64,000 nucleotides of DNA from Thiothrix sp. (GCF_028714775.1 NZ_JAQTLS010000003.1:186001-250000), one strand, 5' to 3'; shown: positions 46,250 through 55,916, counted from the stretch's first letter. Numbers and translations: made by a program. The notes: generated from the letters alone by a model not told the origin.

Positions 46250-46845
46250 TAGTATTTTCTCCGTCCTTCAAAGGCGTGGGAAAGGGTTCCACTATCGACG
46301 TATTCCAATTCGCTACCCATCGGTACGCCGTGGGCAATGCGCGAAGCCGGGATATTGCGTTTCGCCGCCAGTTCGCTGATGTAATGCGCGGTCACTTCGC
46401 CTTCCACCGTCGGGTTGGTGGCAAGGATCAATTCTTGCACTTCACCTTCATCCAAGCGGGCTTCCAGCAAATCAAGGCCAATGTCTTCGGGGCCGATGCC
46501 ATCCAGCGGTGACAAACGCCCACCGAGGACGAAATAGTAACCGCGATACCCTGTTGCCTGTTCCACCGCCACCACGTCGGAGGGGTGTTCCACCACACAC
46601 AGCAGTTCTTTTTGCCGCGCTGGGTTAGCGCAGATGCGGCAAGTTTCATGCTCAGTAAGGGTGCGGCAACGGCTGCAATGGCGGATGTCACTCATCGCCT
46701 GCGCCATGACCTTTGCCAAACGTTCACCGCTGCGCCGGTCATTTTCCAGTAGGTGAAATGCCATGCGTTGTGCCGTGCGTGCCCCCACGCCCGGCAAGCA
46801 ACGCAAGGCATCCACCAATTCTTTCAGCAGCGATGTTTCGCTCAT
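46249..46845 (-). CDS. recR: Recombination protein RecR
   Basis: RecR works with RecFO to load RecA on gapped DNA. The 198-residue protein has an N-terminal HhH region ([20 protein letters not shown]), a C4 zinc finger ([16 protein letters not shown]) and a TOPRIM domain ([15 protein letters not shown]...). It is in the conserved dnaX-ybaB-recR order. Confidence 0.97.
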   Translation of the reverse strand: MSETSLLKELVDALRCLPGVGARTAQRMAFHLLENDRRSGERLAKVMAQAMSDIRHCSRCRTLTEHETCRICANPARQKELLCVVEHPSDVVAVEQATGYRGYYFVLGGRLSPLDGIGPEDIGLDLLEARLDEGEVQELILATNPTVEGEVTAHYISELAAKRNIPASRIAHGVPMGSELEYVDSGTLSHAFEGRRKY

Positions 46846-46847
46846 GT

Positions 46848-47177
46848 TTAGAATGGCATCTTGAAACCGGGAGGCATCGGCATACCGGCGGTCACGCCTG
46901 CCATGCGGTCGCGGGAAACTTCATCAACCTTGTGGACGGCATCATTGATCGCGGCTGTCACCAAGTCTTCGATCATGTCTTTGTCGTCTTCAAACAAGCT
47001 GGGGTCAATGCTGACGCGCTTGCATTCGTGCTTGCCATTGATCACCACGGAAACCAGCCCGCCGCCGGATTGCCCGGTCACTTCCATCGCGGCAATTTCT
47101 GCCTGCGCTTTCTGCATGTTTTCCTGCATTTTTTGCGCCTGCTTCATCAGACCGCCAATTCCGCCTTTACCCATCAT
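46848..47177 (-). CDS. ybaB: YbaB/EbfC nucleoid-associated protein
   Basis: The 109-residue protein fits the YbaB DNA-binding family: a [18 protein letters not shown] helix, a central strand region [22 protein letters not shown] and [18 protein letters not shown] at the end. It lies between dnaX and recR, its usual place. Confidence 0.96.
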   Translation of the reverse strand: MMGKGGIGGLMKQAQKMQENMQKAQAEIAAMEVTGQSGGGLVSVVINGKHECKRVSIDPSLFEDDKDMIEDLVTAAINDAVHKVDEVSRDRMAGVTAGMPMPPGFKMPF

Positions 47178-47222
47178 GGTATTTATTTCCTCATTTTGTT
47201 CAATGGTGTGAAGTTTACTACA

Positions 47223-48827
47223 CTAATCGCTTTTCGTGTGCGGACGGATGCTTCCCGGCACAATTACCGCGCCAAACGTTTCCTGCAATTGCCGCACGAA
47301 AGGGTCATTCCTGATCGCTGCTTCCGCCGCCGCCTGCTTTTCCGCCTGTTCCCGCAAACCCCGCTTTTCGGGCGTTTCCTCGCTCAAAACCGCCGTCTTG
47401 AACTGGAGTTTCAGCTCACGCCCGAAATGTTTCGCCAGCGCTTCCCCCAATTGGGCTTCGGCGCGGGGGCTTTGCAGGTTAGAACCGCTTTCATCCAGCA
47501 ACAGCGTAATTTGGTCATCCGTAACACTTTCCAGCAGGCAATGTTGCGCTAGCGGCAAGGCCATGCCAGAAAGGTTGAGTTGGGGAAAGATGGTGTGCCA
47601 GTCATTGGTTGTTTGCGGGGGAGTAACGGAAGGACGTGGTTTTTCTTGCCGAACAACAACCGCTTCCTTGCTCTCTGACTCAACTACAATTTTTTTTTTC
47701 TCAACTGGCGTTGAGTACGTGGAATCCTGTTGCGCTGCCTTGCCATCATCCAGCCGGAACGCCAGCATCCGCAGCATCAGCATTTCAAACCCACTGCGCG
47801 GGTCAGGGGCAAGTGGCAAATCGCGCCGTCCGTGCAAGGCCATCTGGTAGTAAAGTTGCACGTCCGCCGCTGCTAGCGTTTTCGCCAAAGCAGCCACGTC
47901 GGCATCAACGTCATCAGCCACCACCACTTGCTGTACGGCAACACTGTGCAGTAAGGCAATCAAGCTATCCGCTGCGGCAATAAAGTCCGTAGTCAGTTGT
48001 GCCATCTGCGCCACGATACCCAACATGCGCATACCATCATCATCCGCCACCGACTGCAACAGGCCGATCAGGTGCTCATGTGGCAACAGGCCGAGCATGT
48101 CTTGCACATCCTCTTCGCGCACTGCCCCACCGCCTGCGACAATCGCTTGGTCGGTCAGGCTCAGCGCATCGCGCATACTGCCATCTGCCGCCCGTGCCAA
48201 AATGCGTAAGGCATTGTCGTTAAAATGGATATTTTCCTTTTGCAACACAGTCGCCAGATGCCCGCTGATCATGTCCACCGGCATCCGTTTGAGGTTGAAT
48301 TGCAGGCAACGCGACAGGATCGTGACCGGCAGCTTCTGCGGATCAGTGGTGGCAAATAGGAATTTGACGTGCGGCGGCGGCTCTTCCAGCGTTTTCAACA
48401 GCGCATTGAAACTGTGCCCGGAAAGCATATGCACTTCGTCAATCAGATAAATTTTGAAGCGTCCGCGTGTGGGTGCGTATTGCACATTATCCAACAGCTC
48501 GCGGGTATCTTCGACTTTAGTGCGGGAAGCCGCATCGACTTCGATCAAGTCTACGTGACGGCCTTCGGCGATTTCGCGGCAACTACGGCATTCCCCACAC
48601 GGTTTGGAGGTAACACCCGTTTCACAGTTAAGGCATTTGGCGAAAATACGTGCCAGTGTGGTCTTGCCCACCCCGCGAGTGCCCGAAAACAGGTAAGCGT
48701 GGTGTAAGCGTTGCTGACCGTCATTACCATCCAGCGCGTTCATTAGGGCACGCAATACATGCGCCTGACCTACCATTTGCTGGAAGTCTTGAGGCCGCCA
48801 TTTTCGTGCAAGAACCTGATAACTCAT
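47223..48827 (-). CDS. dnaX: DNA polymerase III subunits tau and gamma (DnaX)
   Basis: DnaX is the clamp-loader ATPase. The 534-residue full-length (tau) frame has Walker A GTRGVGKTTLARIFAK, the zinc site CLNCETGVTSKPCGECRSC, DEVHMLSGHSFNALLKTLEEPP (Walker B) and the sensor-1 segment. Tau is shorter than the 643 residues of E. coli. An A10 tract at codons 377-380 offers slippage: both alternative frames stop within a few codons, so gamma-like proteins of about 380-382 residues, ending just after the clamp-loader collar, are predicted. It heads the dnaX-ybaB-recR-hinT unit. Confidence 0.96.
   Translation of the reverse strand: MSYQVLARKWRPQDFQQMVGQAHVLRALMNALDGNDGQQRLHHAYLFSGTRGVGKTTLARIFAKCLNCETGVTSKPCGECRSCREIAEGRHVDLIEVDAASRTKVEDTRELLDNVQYAPTRGRFKIYLIDEVHMLSGHSFNALLKTLEEPPPHVKFLFATTDPQKLPVTILSRCLQFNLKRMPVDMISGHLATVLQKENIHFNDNALRILARAADGSMRDALSLTDQAIVAGGGAVREEDVQDMLGLLPHEHLIGLLQSVADDDGMRMLGIVAQMAQLTTDFIAAADSLIALLHSVAVQQVVVADDVDADVAALAKTLAAADVQLYYQMALHGRRDLPLAPDPRSGFEMLMLRMLAFRLDDGKAAQQDSTYSTPVEKKKIVVESESKEAVVVRQEKPRPSVTPPQTTNDWHTIFPQLNLSGMALPLAQHCLLESVTDDQITLLLDESGSNLQSPRAEAQLGEALAKHFGRELKLQFKTAVLSEETPEKRGLREQAEKQAAAEAAIRNDPFVRQLQETFGAVIVPGSIRPHTKSD
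47690..47715 (-). promoter_or_regulatory. A10 slippage site with upstream hairpin in dnaX
   Basis: In the dnaX mRNA sense, CTCAAC-GCCA-GTTGAG (6-bp stem) is followed directly by ten A residues covering the Lys377-Lys379 codons and the first base of Ile380. Slippage by one base in either direction leads to a stop: TGA after six codons in one frame, TAG after four in the other. Known precedents for dnaX frameshifting are E. coli (ribosomal -1) and Thermus (transcriptional slippage on an A9 run). Confidence 0.7.
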
Positions 48828-48857
48828 TGGATGATTTATAGATAGTGTAAGAGTGGA

Positions 48858-48969
48858 GGCAGCCTACACCAGCCACATCCCGGCGCCCGAATCAATGGCT
48901 GTTGCTGCTCCCTTCCGGGCCTGACAAGGTTCACCACCTATCGTCGCGGGAGAACCAATGCAGGCCACC
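48858..48969 (-). ncRNA. ffs: Signal recognition particle 4.5S RNA
   Basis: The minus strand contains the diagnostic apical domain GGTCAG-like...GGAAGGGAGCAGC (here GTCAGGCCCGGAAGGGAGCAGC) and the conserved TTCTCCCGCGA helix found in bacterial small SRP RNAs. The ends GGTGGCCTGCA and TGTAGGCTGCC pair to close the long hairpin, which gives about 112 nt. Upstream of dnaX on the same strand is a common place for ffs. Confidence 0.93.
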
Positions 48970-48985
48970 ATTGCGAAGAGTGCCG

Positions 48986-49014
48986 ATTATGACGAAATTG
49001 CCGGGCAGCTACAA
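48986..49014 (-). promoter_or_regulatory. Candidate sigma-70 promoter of ffs
   Basis: On the minus strand TTGTAG and CATAAT are separated by 17 nt and would place the start of transcription about 10-15 nt before the mature RNA 5' end. Confidence 0.5.
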
Positions 49015-49183
49015 GCTTTTGCGCATTCATCGGCAATATCTGTCATTCACTAACAAATTAGTTTGCTTAATGCCATTTGATTGACTATAAACACTGTTGA
49101 CGATTATTTACCCTGACCCCACAGGGTGATGCTCAAGCGAGGCAAGGGATATTGACTACCAAAAGGCCAAAGGGAAATCCATA

Positions 49184-49567
49184 TTGAGTGCACAGAACCA
49201 TGCATCCGCCATCCGTAAGATACTGATCGCAGATGACTCCAACACCGAACGCCTGAATTTGTCACGCATTCTGGAAGCGGCTGGCTATCAAGTCATTGCG
49301 GCTCATTCCGGCAATGAGGCGAAAGCATTGGCAGAAAGCCAGCATCCCGACCTGATCATGCTCGACATCATCATGGACGATGGCGATGGCTACCAAGCCT
49401 GCCGGGCGCTAAAGCGCAACCCCCTGACCCAAGCGATCCCGATCATTATGATTTCCAGCAAATCTAATGCGGTTGACCAACAGTGGGCGGAAAAGCTGGG
49501 TGCAAATGCTTACATCATCAAACCTTACAAGGATGAGGACATCTTGCAGCAGATCGCCACCTTGTAG
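49184..49567 (+). CDS. PilH/PilG-like single-domain response regulator
   Basis: A 127-residue CheY-like receiver with the acidic pocket DD near residue 18, phospho-acceptor Asp61 (LIMLDIIMDDGDGYQ) and the Lys-Pro of IIKPYK. It heads the Pil-Chp chemosensory cluster, so it probably relays ChpA signals to pilus motors. The only usable start is a TTG at 49184, with AGGG about 9 nt upstream; no in-frame ATG precedes the receiver core. PilH and PilG cannot be separated from sequence alone. Confidence 0.9.
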   Translation: MSAQNHASAIRKILIADDSNTERLNLSRILEAAGYQVIAAHSGNEAKALAESQHPDLIMLDIIMDDGDGYQACRALKRNPLTQAIPIIMISSKSNAVDQQWAEKLGANAYIIKPYKDEDILQQIATL

Positions 49568-49628
49568 ACCCTTGACCCCATTTATCCTAGAACAATAAAA
49601 ACCAACCCTTCTGGCAGAGGAGGCCAGC

Positions 49629-50111
49629 ATGGGAACACAAAAATACGCGAGGAGTGAAGAAGTGTCAGCTTCGTCTACATCATTTGCCAGCAGCCGGTTT
49701 TGTTACCGTATCGGAACGTATTCGATCCTGCTGGAACCCAACCTGAAAGCGGAAGTGCTTACCGCCCATACGGTTTATCCGTTACCTTTTGCCCCTGCTT
49801 GGTGTGGCGGGCTGGTTAGCCTGCGTGGCGACTTATTCCCCGTCATGGATATGCACAAAATTGTGCATGGCAAAGCCGCACCAGCGCAGACCCAACTGCT
49901 CTTGATCCAGCACCCCCAATTCCCCCCGGTCATCTTGACCTGTGATGGGCTTCCGTACCAACTCAAGCTATCAGCGGAAGACCTGACCGAACAAGAGGGT
50001 GAAAACTTACCAAGTTGGATTCCCCACACCCTACTCCATAACGGGCAAACCCTGTTGGCCGCCGACCATGGCAGGCTGTTACGGCAAATCCAACGAACTT
50101 CAGGGAAATAA
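49629..50111 (+). CDS. pilI: CheW-like adaptor PilI
   Basis: A 160-residue CheW domain protein (FCYRIGTYSILLEP, AWCGGLVSLRGDLFPVMDM) that should couple PilJ to the ChpA kinase. A well-placed AGGAGG precedes the ATG. It lies between the response regulator and pilJ, as in Pseudomonas. Confidence 0.88.
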   Translation: MGTQKYARSEEVSASSTSFASSRFCYRIGTYSILLEPNLKAEVLTAHTVYPLPFAPAWCGGLVSLRGDLFPVMDMHKIVHGKAAPAQTQLLLIQHPQFPPVILTCDGLPYQLKLSAEDLTEQEGENLPSWIPHTLLHNGQTLLAADHGRLLRQIQRTSGK

Positions 50112-50148
50112 GCGAACAATGTTAACGACATCTCATAGGGAGACCAGC

Positions 50149-51987
50149 ATGATGGAAACCAAAGCAACGCGATTCACCGACTTTCTCAGCAACCAGTCGG
50201 TTGCACGCCGTATCTACATGTTGATCCTCGTTCCCCTGATCATCCTTTTCGTTACCGGCATTTTCGCCGTTATCGCCCTAAACCAAAGCCGTGCCTCACT
50301 CGCCGACATCAACCACCGCGTAACGGCCATCGACAAAGGCAACAAAATCATCCGTCGGATGCAGCGGGACTACATCGCCTTGCTTTACGAAGTACACCTT
50401 GGAACCCGCACACCACAGGAAGGCGTAGCAATCATTGACAAGCTCGAAGCCGATGTTAAAGGCAGCATCTTGCCACGCTACAAGGAAGTCAAAGACGCAG
50501 ACATTCAGGCGCAAGACGCACAAACCCTGAGCGCATTCAAAGAAACCGATAAGCTGCTTGAGGCCATCAAACAAACCAAGGATGTCCTCAAAACCGGCGA
50601 CAAATCCATCCTTGAGTTTTACCTCAAGAACGCCTTGGCGAATGACACCAAACCACTGCGTGACAACCTCCACAAAGAAGTGGAGCGCGACATCCAATCC
50701 GTGGAAGACGCCTTCCTCTCCGCCCAAAATAACTTAAAAAGCTTCCTCGTCATCGGCGTCATCCTGATTTTAGCCGGTACGCTCATTGCCGCCGCACTGG
50801 GTTACTTCATCTACCAATCCATTGCTGACGCCATCGACAAACTCACCGGCACGGTACGCCAGATTTCCGCTGGCGACCTCAACGCACGGGTAGAACTGCG
50901 CGGCAAAAACGAACTGGCGGAACTCGGTGAAAACTTCGACCGCATGGTAGAAGAGCGTATTGCCACCCAAAACAAGATCGACAGCGAACACCGCCAATTG
51001 AACCAATCGGTCGGTTCCCTGCTGAATGCGGTATTTGAACTCAGCGAACGTGACCTCACCGTCCGCGCAAAAGTTACCGAAGATGCCACCGGACCACTAG
51101 CGGACGCGATCAACCAATTGGCGGAAGACACCTCCGACGTACTCAAACAGGTACGCCAAGTTGCCTCATCCGTCGAAAGCACATCACAAGACGTAAACCG
51201 TTATGCCCTCTCGGTCAACGAACTCGCCCACCTAGAACAAACCGAAGCGGAAGAAACCACCACCCAGCTCGAAACCATCTTGCAACGGCTGGACAGCATC
51301 GCCGCTTCCGCCCAACAAGCGAACCGCGTTGCTGACACCACCTCCACCACCACCCGCAACGCGCAAGAAACTGTATCCCGAAGCATGGAAAACATGACCA
51401 GCATCCGTGATACAGTACAAGAAACCGGCAAACGCCTGAAGCGTCTCGGTGAACGTTCGCAAGAAATCAGCCAGATTATCGACGTAATCAACAACCTCTC
51501 CGAACGCACCACCATCCTCGCCCTTAACGCCAGTATGCAAGCCACCGCCGCAGGCGACGCAGGGCGCGGCTTCTCCATGATCGCGGAAGAAATCCAACGG
51601 CTGGCGGAAAACTCACGGGATTCCACCAACCAAATTTCCACCTTGGTACGCAACATCCAGCAGGAAGCCAACACCACCATCGCCACGATGGATCACACCA
51701 TTGAGCAGGTTGTTAACGGTTCCACCCTTGCCGAAGAAGCGGCTGAGCAGATGCAAGCCACCCTTGACGCCACCAACCAACTGGTTGCCTCGGTGGAACA
51801 AATTGCCAACTCCTCTGCCGAACAGGTTTCCATCAGTAAAGACCTGCAAGTCCGCGCTGAACGCATCCTTGAAGCCACCCAGACCACAGGTAAAGAACTG
51901 CTATCCCTCACTGGCCTGACCCAACACATGGCGGAATACGGGCAGCAGTTAGTGAAATCGGTCAACGTCTTCAAACTGGAAGCGTAA
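50149..51987 (+). CDS. pilJ: Methyl-accepting chemotaxis protein PilJ
   Basis: The receptor of the Pil-Chp system. The 612-residue protein has a membrane helix at about 23-45, a helical periplasmic domain (about 46-196), a second membrane helix near 197-221, a HAMP-like linker, and a long cytoplasmic signalling coil with the tip motif IIDVINNLSERTTILALNASMQATAAGDAGRGFS. ATG 50149, preceded by AGGGAGA, is preferred over upstream ATGs that overlap pilI. It is followed by the kinase gene after 4 nt. Confidence 0.93.
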   Translation: MMETKATRFTDFLSNQSVARRIYMLILVPLIILFVTGIFAVIALNQSRASLADINHRVTAIDKGNKIIRRMQRDYIALLYEVHLGTRTPQEGVAIIDKLEADVKGSILPRYKEVKDADIQAQDAQTLSAFKETDKLLEAIKQTKDVLKTGDKSILEFYLKNALANDTKPLRDNLHKEVERDIQSVEDAFLSAQNNLKSFLVIGVILILAGTLIAAALGYFIYQSIADAIDKLTGTVRQISAGDLNARVELRGKNELAELGENFDRMVEERIATQNKIDSEHRQLNQSVGSLLNAVFELSERDLTVRAKVTEDATGPLADAINQLAEDTSDVLKQVRQVASSVESTSQDVNRYALSVNELAHLEQTEAEETTTQLETILQRLDSIAASAQQANRVADTTSTTTRNAQETVSRSMENMTSIRDTVQETGKRLKRLGERSQEISQIIDVINNLSERTTILALNASMQATAAGDAGRGFSMIAEEIQRLAENSRDSTNQISTLVRNIQQEANTTIATMDHTIEQVVNGSTLAEEAAEQMQATLDATNQLVASVEQIANSSAEQVSISKDLQVRAERILEATQTTGKELLSLTGLTQHMAEYGQQLVKSVNVFKLEA

Positions 51988-51991
51988 GCCT

Positions 51992-54862
51992 ATGGACGAC
52001 GCCATCGCCTTTGCCGAAGAGCTGGAAGAAGTTGCCCTGCAACTCTCCAGCCTTAACCCCCTGGCAGAAGAACCCGACGAAATCGCTGACACTGCTGCCA
52101 GCGCCCTTGCCGAGTACGAACGCCTCAGCATGACTGCCGCCATGTTCGGTATGGAGGGCATCCAGCAAACCACCGACTGGATACACCAACAACTTGCCAC
52201 TTTTCAGGCTAACCTACCGGAAGCCATCCTCGAACTGCTGCAAGGCGGGCAACTCTTCGGCTGGATCGAACTCACCGCCATCGCCCTGCGCGAACCGGAA
52301 GAGCTTTCGCACCTGCCCCTGATTAGTGCCGAACTGATGAGTGATGCATGGCCGGAACCCATTCCACCAGAAATCCTGCAAACACTCCTCATCTCGCTAC
52401 GCACCGCCCCGTCATCCGCTGAAACCCAAGCTACTGAGCAGGATGACGAAACATCCGACGGAAATACCCCGTTGGCATGGGACGCTGACATTCACCCCGA
52501 ATTGCTTGATGCTTACCTGCAAGAAACACCGGGGCAAATCGCCGAAGCTGCCCGCCTGATTCACTTGATCGCCAAAGGTAACAGCACCGCAGAGCAACGC
52601 CGCCAAGCATCAAGGCTGGCACACACTGTCAAAGGTGCGAGCGGGGTCGTCGGGGTCGAAGCCATTGCTGCCTTCACCCACCGGCTCGAAGACATCCTTG
52701 ACCTTAATATCAGCAAACACCTCAGCGAGGGGCTGGGCGAAACACTCGCTGCTTCCGCCGACTGTTTGGAAGCCTTGTTTGAACACCTGCAAGAAAATAA
52801 AGCGCTGCCTGCCGAATACGCCACCTTGCTGGCAGACATGGATGCATGGGAACTGCGCCTTGCCAACGAACCCGAAGTGCAAGCGACCGATGACCCCGCT
52901 GACACTATCGGTTTGTTGCCAGAAACCCCGATCACCTTGCCCGATTTCATCACCCAATCTGCAATGCTGGCGGATGATGGCAGCGATGAAGATACTCCGG
53001 CAGCTAACATACCGCGCAGCAGCGCCACCCACCTTAGCGTTCCGATAGAAACGATCCAGCGCCTGCTAAACCTTGCAGGGGAACTCATCACTTCCACCAG
53101 CCAAATTGCTGACCATGCGCAGCAAACCCTCAGTTTCGGCAAGCAACTGCAACAACAGGATGAACATATCCGCCAGATGCTGGATGAACTCGGCGAAACC
53201 ATCAGCCAGCAATCCACCAAACTCACCCGCCAACCCGCGCTACGGGTCGTCAACGCTAGCACTACCAAGGGCGGTAATTTCGACCAACTGGAACTCGAAG
53301 CCTACAATGACCTGTACAGCACCTCCAGCCTGCTGACCGAATCCATTGCTGACAGCCGCGAAATAACCTACAGCCTGCAACAGCAAGTGCGCCAAGTTTC
53401 CGAGCACATTTACCAGCAGCAACGTTTACAACGCCAGCTCAGCGAAACCATCCTGCGCACCCGTTTGATTCCGGTGCAATCCATCGCCGCCCGCATGGAA
53501 CGCACCGTGCGCGAAACCTGCCGCCGTACTGACAAACAGGCCAACATCGCTATCCTTGGGCAAAACCTACAAGTGGATACCGACATCCTGCAAGGGCTGA
53601 CCGCCCCGCTGTTACACATGCTGCGCAACGCGGTTGACCACGGCATCGAATCCCCTGCGCAACGCAAAGCAGCAGGTAAAAGCGAAGACGGGCACATTGA
53701 ATTACGCTTTGAACAAAAGGGTAGCCACATCCACATGACCCTGAGCGACGATGGGCAAGGGCTGGATACCGTGCGCATCCGTAACCGCGCCATCGAACGC
53801 GGCTTGCTCAAAGCAGACGAGGAACTCAGCGAAGAAGAAACGTTACGCCTGATCCTGCAACCCGGTTTCACCACCCGTGATCAGGTTAGTGAAATCTCTG
53901 GGCGCGGCGTCGGCATGGACGTTGTGCAAAGTGCCGTCGAGAACCTGCAAGGCTTACTGCATCTCAGCAGCAAACCGGGGCACGGCACAACCGTCCATAT
54001 TCAAGTCCCGCTCACCCTGATTGCCACCAACGCCTTGCTGGTACGCACGGGCGGCAACCTCCTCGCTATTCCGGGCAGCACCATCCAACAATTGTTGTAC
54101 GTTTCTGCCGACGAACATATCCGTGAGGGTGGCAACTGGTACATCCAACACCAAACCCACAAATTGGAAGTCATACAACTTGCCCATTTGCTGGGCTGGC
54201 AAACAGACCCGCCCGACTTGCGTAAAGGCCACTCGCTGTTATTGGTCGCCAGCGAACACAAGTTACACGCGCTACATGTTGATGCCATCCTGCAACCCCG
54301 CGACATCGTAGTCAAAAGCCTTGCCCCGTGGCTCAACCTCACCCAAGGGGTTAGCGGTGCTTGCATCCTCGCCAACGGCGCGGTTGCCCCGGTACTTGAT
54401 ACCTTGCGCCTGCTGCGTAGCTACGAACACGGCGTCATACAGCTCGGCAATGCCAACCAGACCAAAACTGAAAAAGCGGCTGTCCGCGCACCGATCCTGA
54501 TTGTTGATGACTCACTCAGCAACCGCAAATCACTCAGCTTGATGGTCGAGCAAATGGGTTATCAGGCCATCACCGCTGTGGACGGTTTGGATGCCTTGCA
54601 ACGCCTGCATGACCAACCCGTCGAACTGATCCTCACGGATTTGGAAATGCCACGCATGAATGGTCTGGAAATGACGCAAGCTATCCGTATATGGCCGGAA
54701 AAACGTCACCTTCCCATCATCATGATCACATCCCGGAGCACCCAGAAACACAGGCAAATGGCGCAACAAGCGGGGGTAGATGACTACCTCACCAAACCTG
54801 TTGACAATGAAACGCTGAAAACACACACACAGAAGTGGCTCAGAACGCAACTCGCAGCCTGA
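51992..54862 (+). CDS. chpA: ChpA-type hybrid chemotaxis histidine kinase
   Basis: A 956-residue hybrid kinase that should phosphorylate the pilus response regulators. Domains in order: an N-terminal helical region (1-150), one HPt domain with His211 in AHTVKGASG, a linker, a dimerisation and HATPase module with N-box Asn546 (LRNAVDHGIES) and the GRGVGMDVV glycine box near 637, a CheW domain (about 665-800) and a C-terminal receiver with Asp883 (TDLEMP). The Pseudomonas ChpA has many HPt/SPt/TPt domains and is about 2500 residues, so this is a compact form. No pilK methyltransferase or chpB methylesterase is present. Confidence 0.9.
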   Translation: MDDAIAFAEELEEVALQLSSLNPLAEEPDEIADTAASALAEYERLSMTAAMFGMEGIQQTTDWIHQQLATFQANLPEAILELLQGGQLFGWIELTAIALREPEELSHLPLISAELMSDAWPEPIPPEILQTLLISLRTAPSSAETQATEQDDETSDGNTPLAWDADIHPELLDAYLQETPGQIAEAARLIHLIAKGNSTAEQRRQASRLAHTVKGASGVVGVEAIAAFTHRLEDILDLNISKHLSEGLGETLAASADCLEALFEHLQENKALPAEYATLLADMDAWELRLANEPEVQATDDPADTIGLLPETPITLPDFITQSAMLADDGSDEDTPAANIPRSSATHLSVPIETIQRLLNLAGELITSTSQIADHAQQTLSFGKQLQQQDEHIRQMLDELGETISQQSTKLTRQPALRVVNASTTKGGNFDQLELEAYNDLYSTSSLLTESIADSREITYSLQQQVRQVSEHIYQQQRLQRQLSETILRTRLIPVQSIAARMERTVRETCRRTDKQANIAILGQNLQVDTDILQGLTAPLLHMLRNAVDHGIESPAQRKAAGKSEDGHIELRFEQKGSHIHMTLSDDGQGLDTVRIRNRAIERGLLKADEELSEEETLRLILQPGFTTRDQVSEISGRGVGMDVVQSAVENLQGLLHLSSKPGHGTTVHIQVPLTLIATNALLVRTGGNLLAIPGSTIQQLLYVSADEHIREGGNWYIQHQTHKLEVIQLAHLLGWQTDPPDLRKGHSLLLVASEHKLHALHVDAILQPRDIVVKSLAPWLNLTQGVSGACILANGAVAPVLDTLRLLRSYEHGVIQLGNANQTKTEKAAVRAPILIVDDSLSNRKSLSLMVEQMGYQAITAVDGLDALQRLHDQPVELILTDLEMPRMNGLEMTQAIRIWPEKRHLPIIMITSRSTQKHRQMAQQAGVDDYLTKPVDNETLKTHTQKWLRTQLAA

Positions 54863-54884
54863 ACTGACGGAGAGAAGACCCTTT

Positions 54885-55904
54885 ATGCTTACGACAACAC
54901 CAGAAACAATCGGCATTTGTTTATTCGGCTTACCTGAAAAAGATCAGGCTGTCATCCAGCGGGTCGTCACATTCGGCGCGTCCCAAGGCAAACACTACGC
55001 CCTTCAGCCAGCCATAGATTGCGCCCAGATCATCATTGCTTCCGACAATACCGCGCTACCCGGCAATACCGCATTGGTCATCCGCATTGGCGATGATGAT
55101 TCCCTACCCTGCGACTTGGTTTTAGCACGCCCCCTGCTCGTCACCCGCGTTATGCGCACCCTTGATGACGCAGCCCACACCCTCAAAACCCGCCCAAAAT
55201 CCGAAGCAGCGCCCCAACAAGCAGCACCAACACCAGAACCTATTGCAGAAGACGTGGCAGCAGAACCGCAAGCCGAAGTAGAAACCGCACCATCGGAAGC
55301 AGTAGCAGTAGCCGCACCACCAGAAGTCCCGGCAAGTACACCAACGGAAACAATCACAGAAGAAACAGTGGTTGCAATTATTGCACCACCTAAACCCGAA
55401 CCAATCGCAGAACCAGAAGCCTCTACGGAAGAAACGCCTCCTCCCGCCCCCGTGACAGAGGCAGAAACACCAACAGCGGCCCCAGAAACACCTGCTGAAG
55501 TTCCGGCAGAAGCTCATTACACCTACACCGCACTCGTGGTGGACGACAGCGCCGCTATCCGCAAGCAACTGGAAATTGAGCTGCGCAACGCCCAAATCAA
55601 AGCAGAATTTGCCGAAACAGGTGAAGAAGCGCTGGAAAAGTCAGGGCAAAAACAATACGACCTCGTATTCCTCGACATCATTATGCCGGGCATCGACGGT
55701 TATGAAGTGTGCCGCCAAATGCGTTCGCGCAAGACCATGAAGAAAACTCCCATCATCATGCTCAGTGGCAAAACCTCGCCACTGGATGAAGTGCAAGGGG
55801 TAATCGCTGGTGCGTCAACTTACCTGACTAAGCCAGTCAAGCACGAACAATTCCAAGAAACCCTGAAACGGGTCTCGAAATGGTTAACCAATTTCGCCCG
55901 CTGA
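54885..55904 (+). CDS. Response regulator with N-terminal receiver-like domain and Pro/Ala/Glu linker
   Basis: A 339-residue protein. Residues 1-100 have the strand/helix pattern of a receiver (ICLFGLP, IIIASDN, LVIRIGDDD, CDLVLARPLLVTRVM) but no Asp in the phospho-acceptor position. Residues 105-215 are a low-complexity Ala/Pro/Glu/Thr linker. Residues 215-339 form a canonical receiver with Asp264 (FLDIIMPGIDG) and Lys-Pro (TKPVKHEQF). It follows the kinase gene by 22 nt and has a good ribosome site. It is probably the second output regulator of the Pil-Chp operon. Confidence 0.85.
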   Translation: MLTTTPETIGICLFGLPEKDQAVIQRVVTFGASQGKHYALQPAIDCAQIIIASDNTALPGNTALVIRIGDDDSLPCDLVLARPLLVTRVMRTLDDAAHTLKTRPKSEAAPQQAAPTPEPIAEDVAAEPQAEVETAPSEAVAVAAPPEVPASTPTETITEETVVAIIAPPKPEPIAEPEASTEETPPPAPVTEAETPTAAPETPAEVPAEAHYTYTALVVDDSAAIRKQLEIELRNAQIKAEFAETGEEALEKSGQKQYDLVFLDIIMPGIDGYEVCRQMRSRKTMKKTPIIMLSGKTSPLDEVQGVIAGASTYLTKPVKHEQFQETLKRVSKWLTNFAR

Positions 55905-55916
55905 TGCGGGCTTTTT
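55896..55916 (+). terminator. Rho-independent terminator of the Pil-Chp operon
   Basis: GCCCGC, loop TGAT and GCGGGC followed by five T. The stop codon TGA of the last response regulator forms the loop of the hairpin, so terminator and coding region overlap. Confidence 0.85.
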
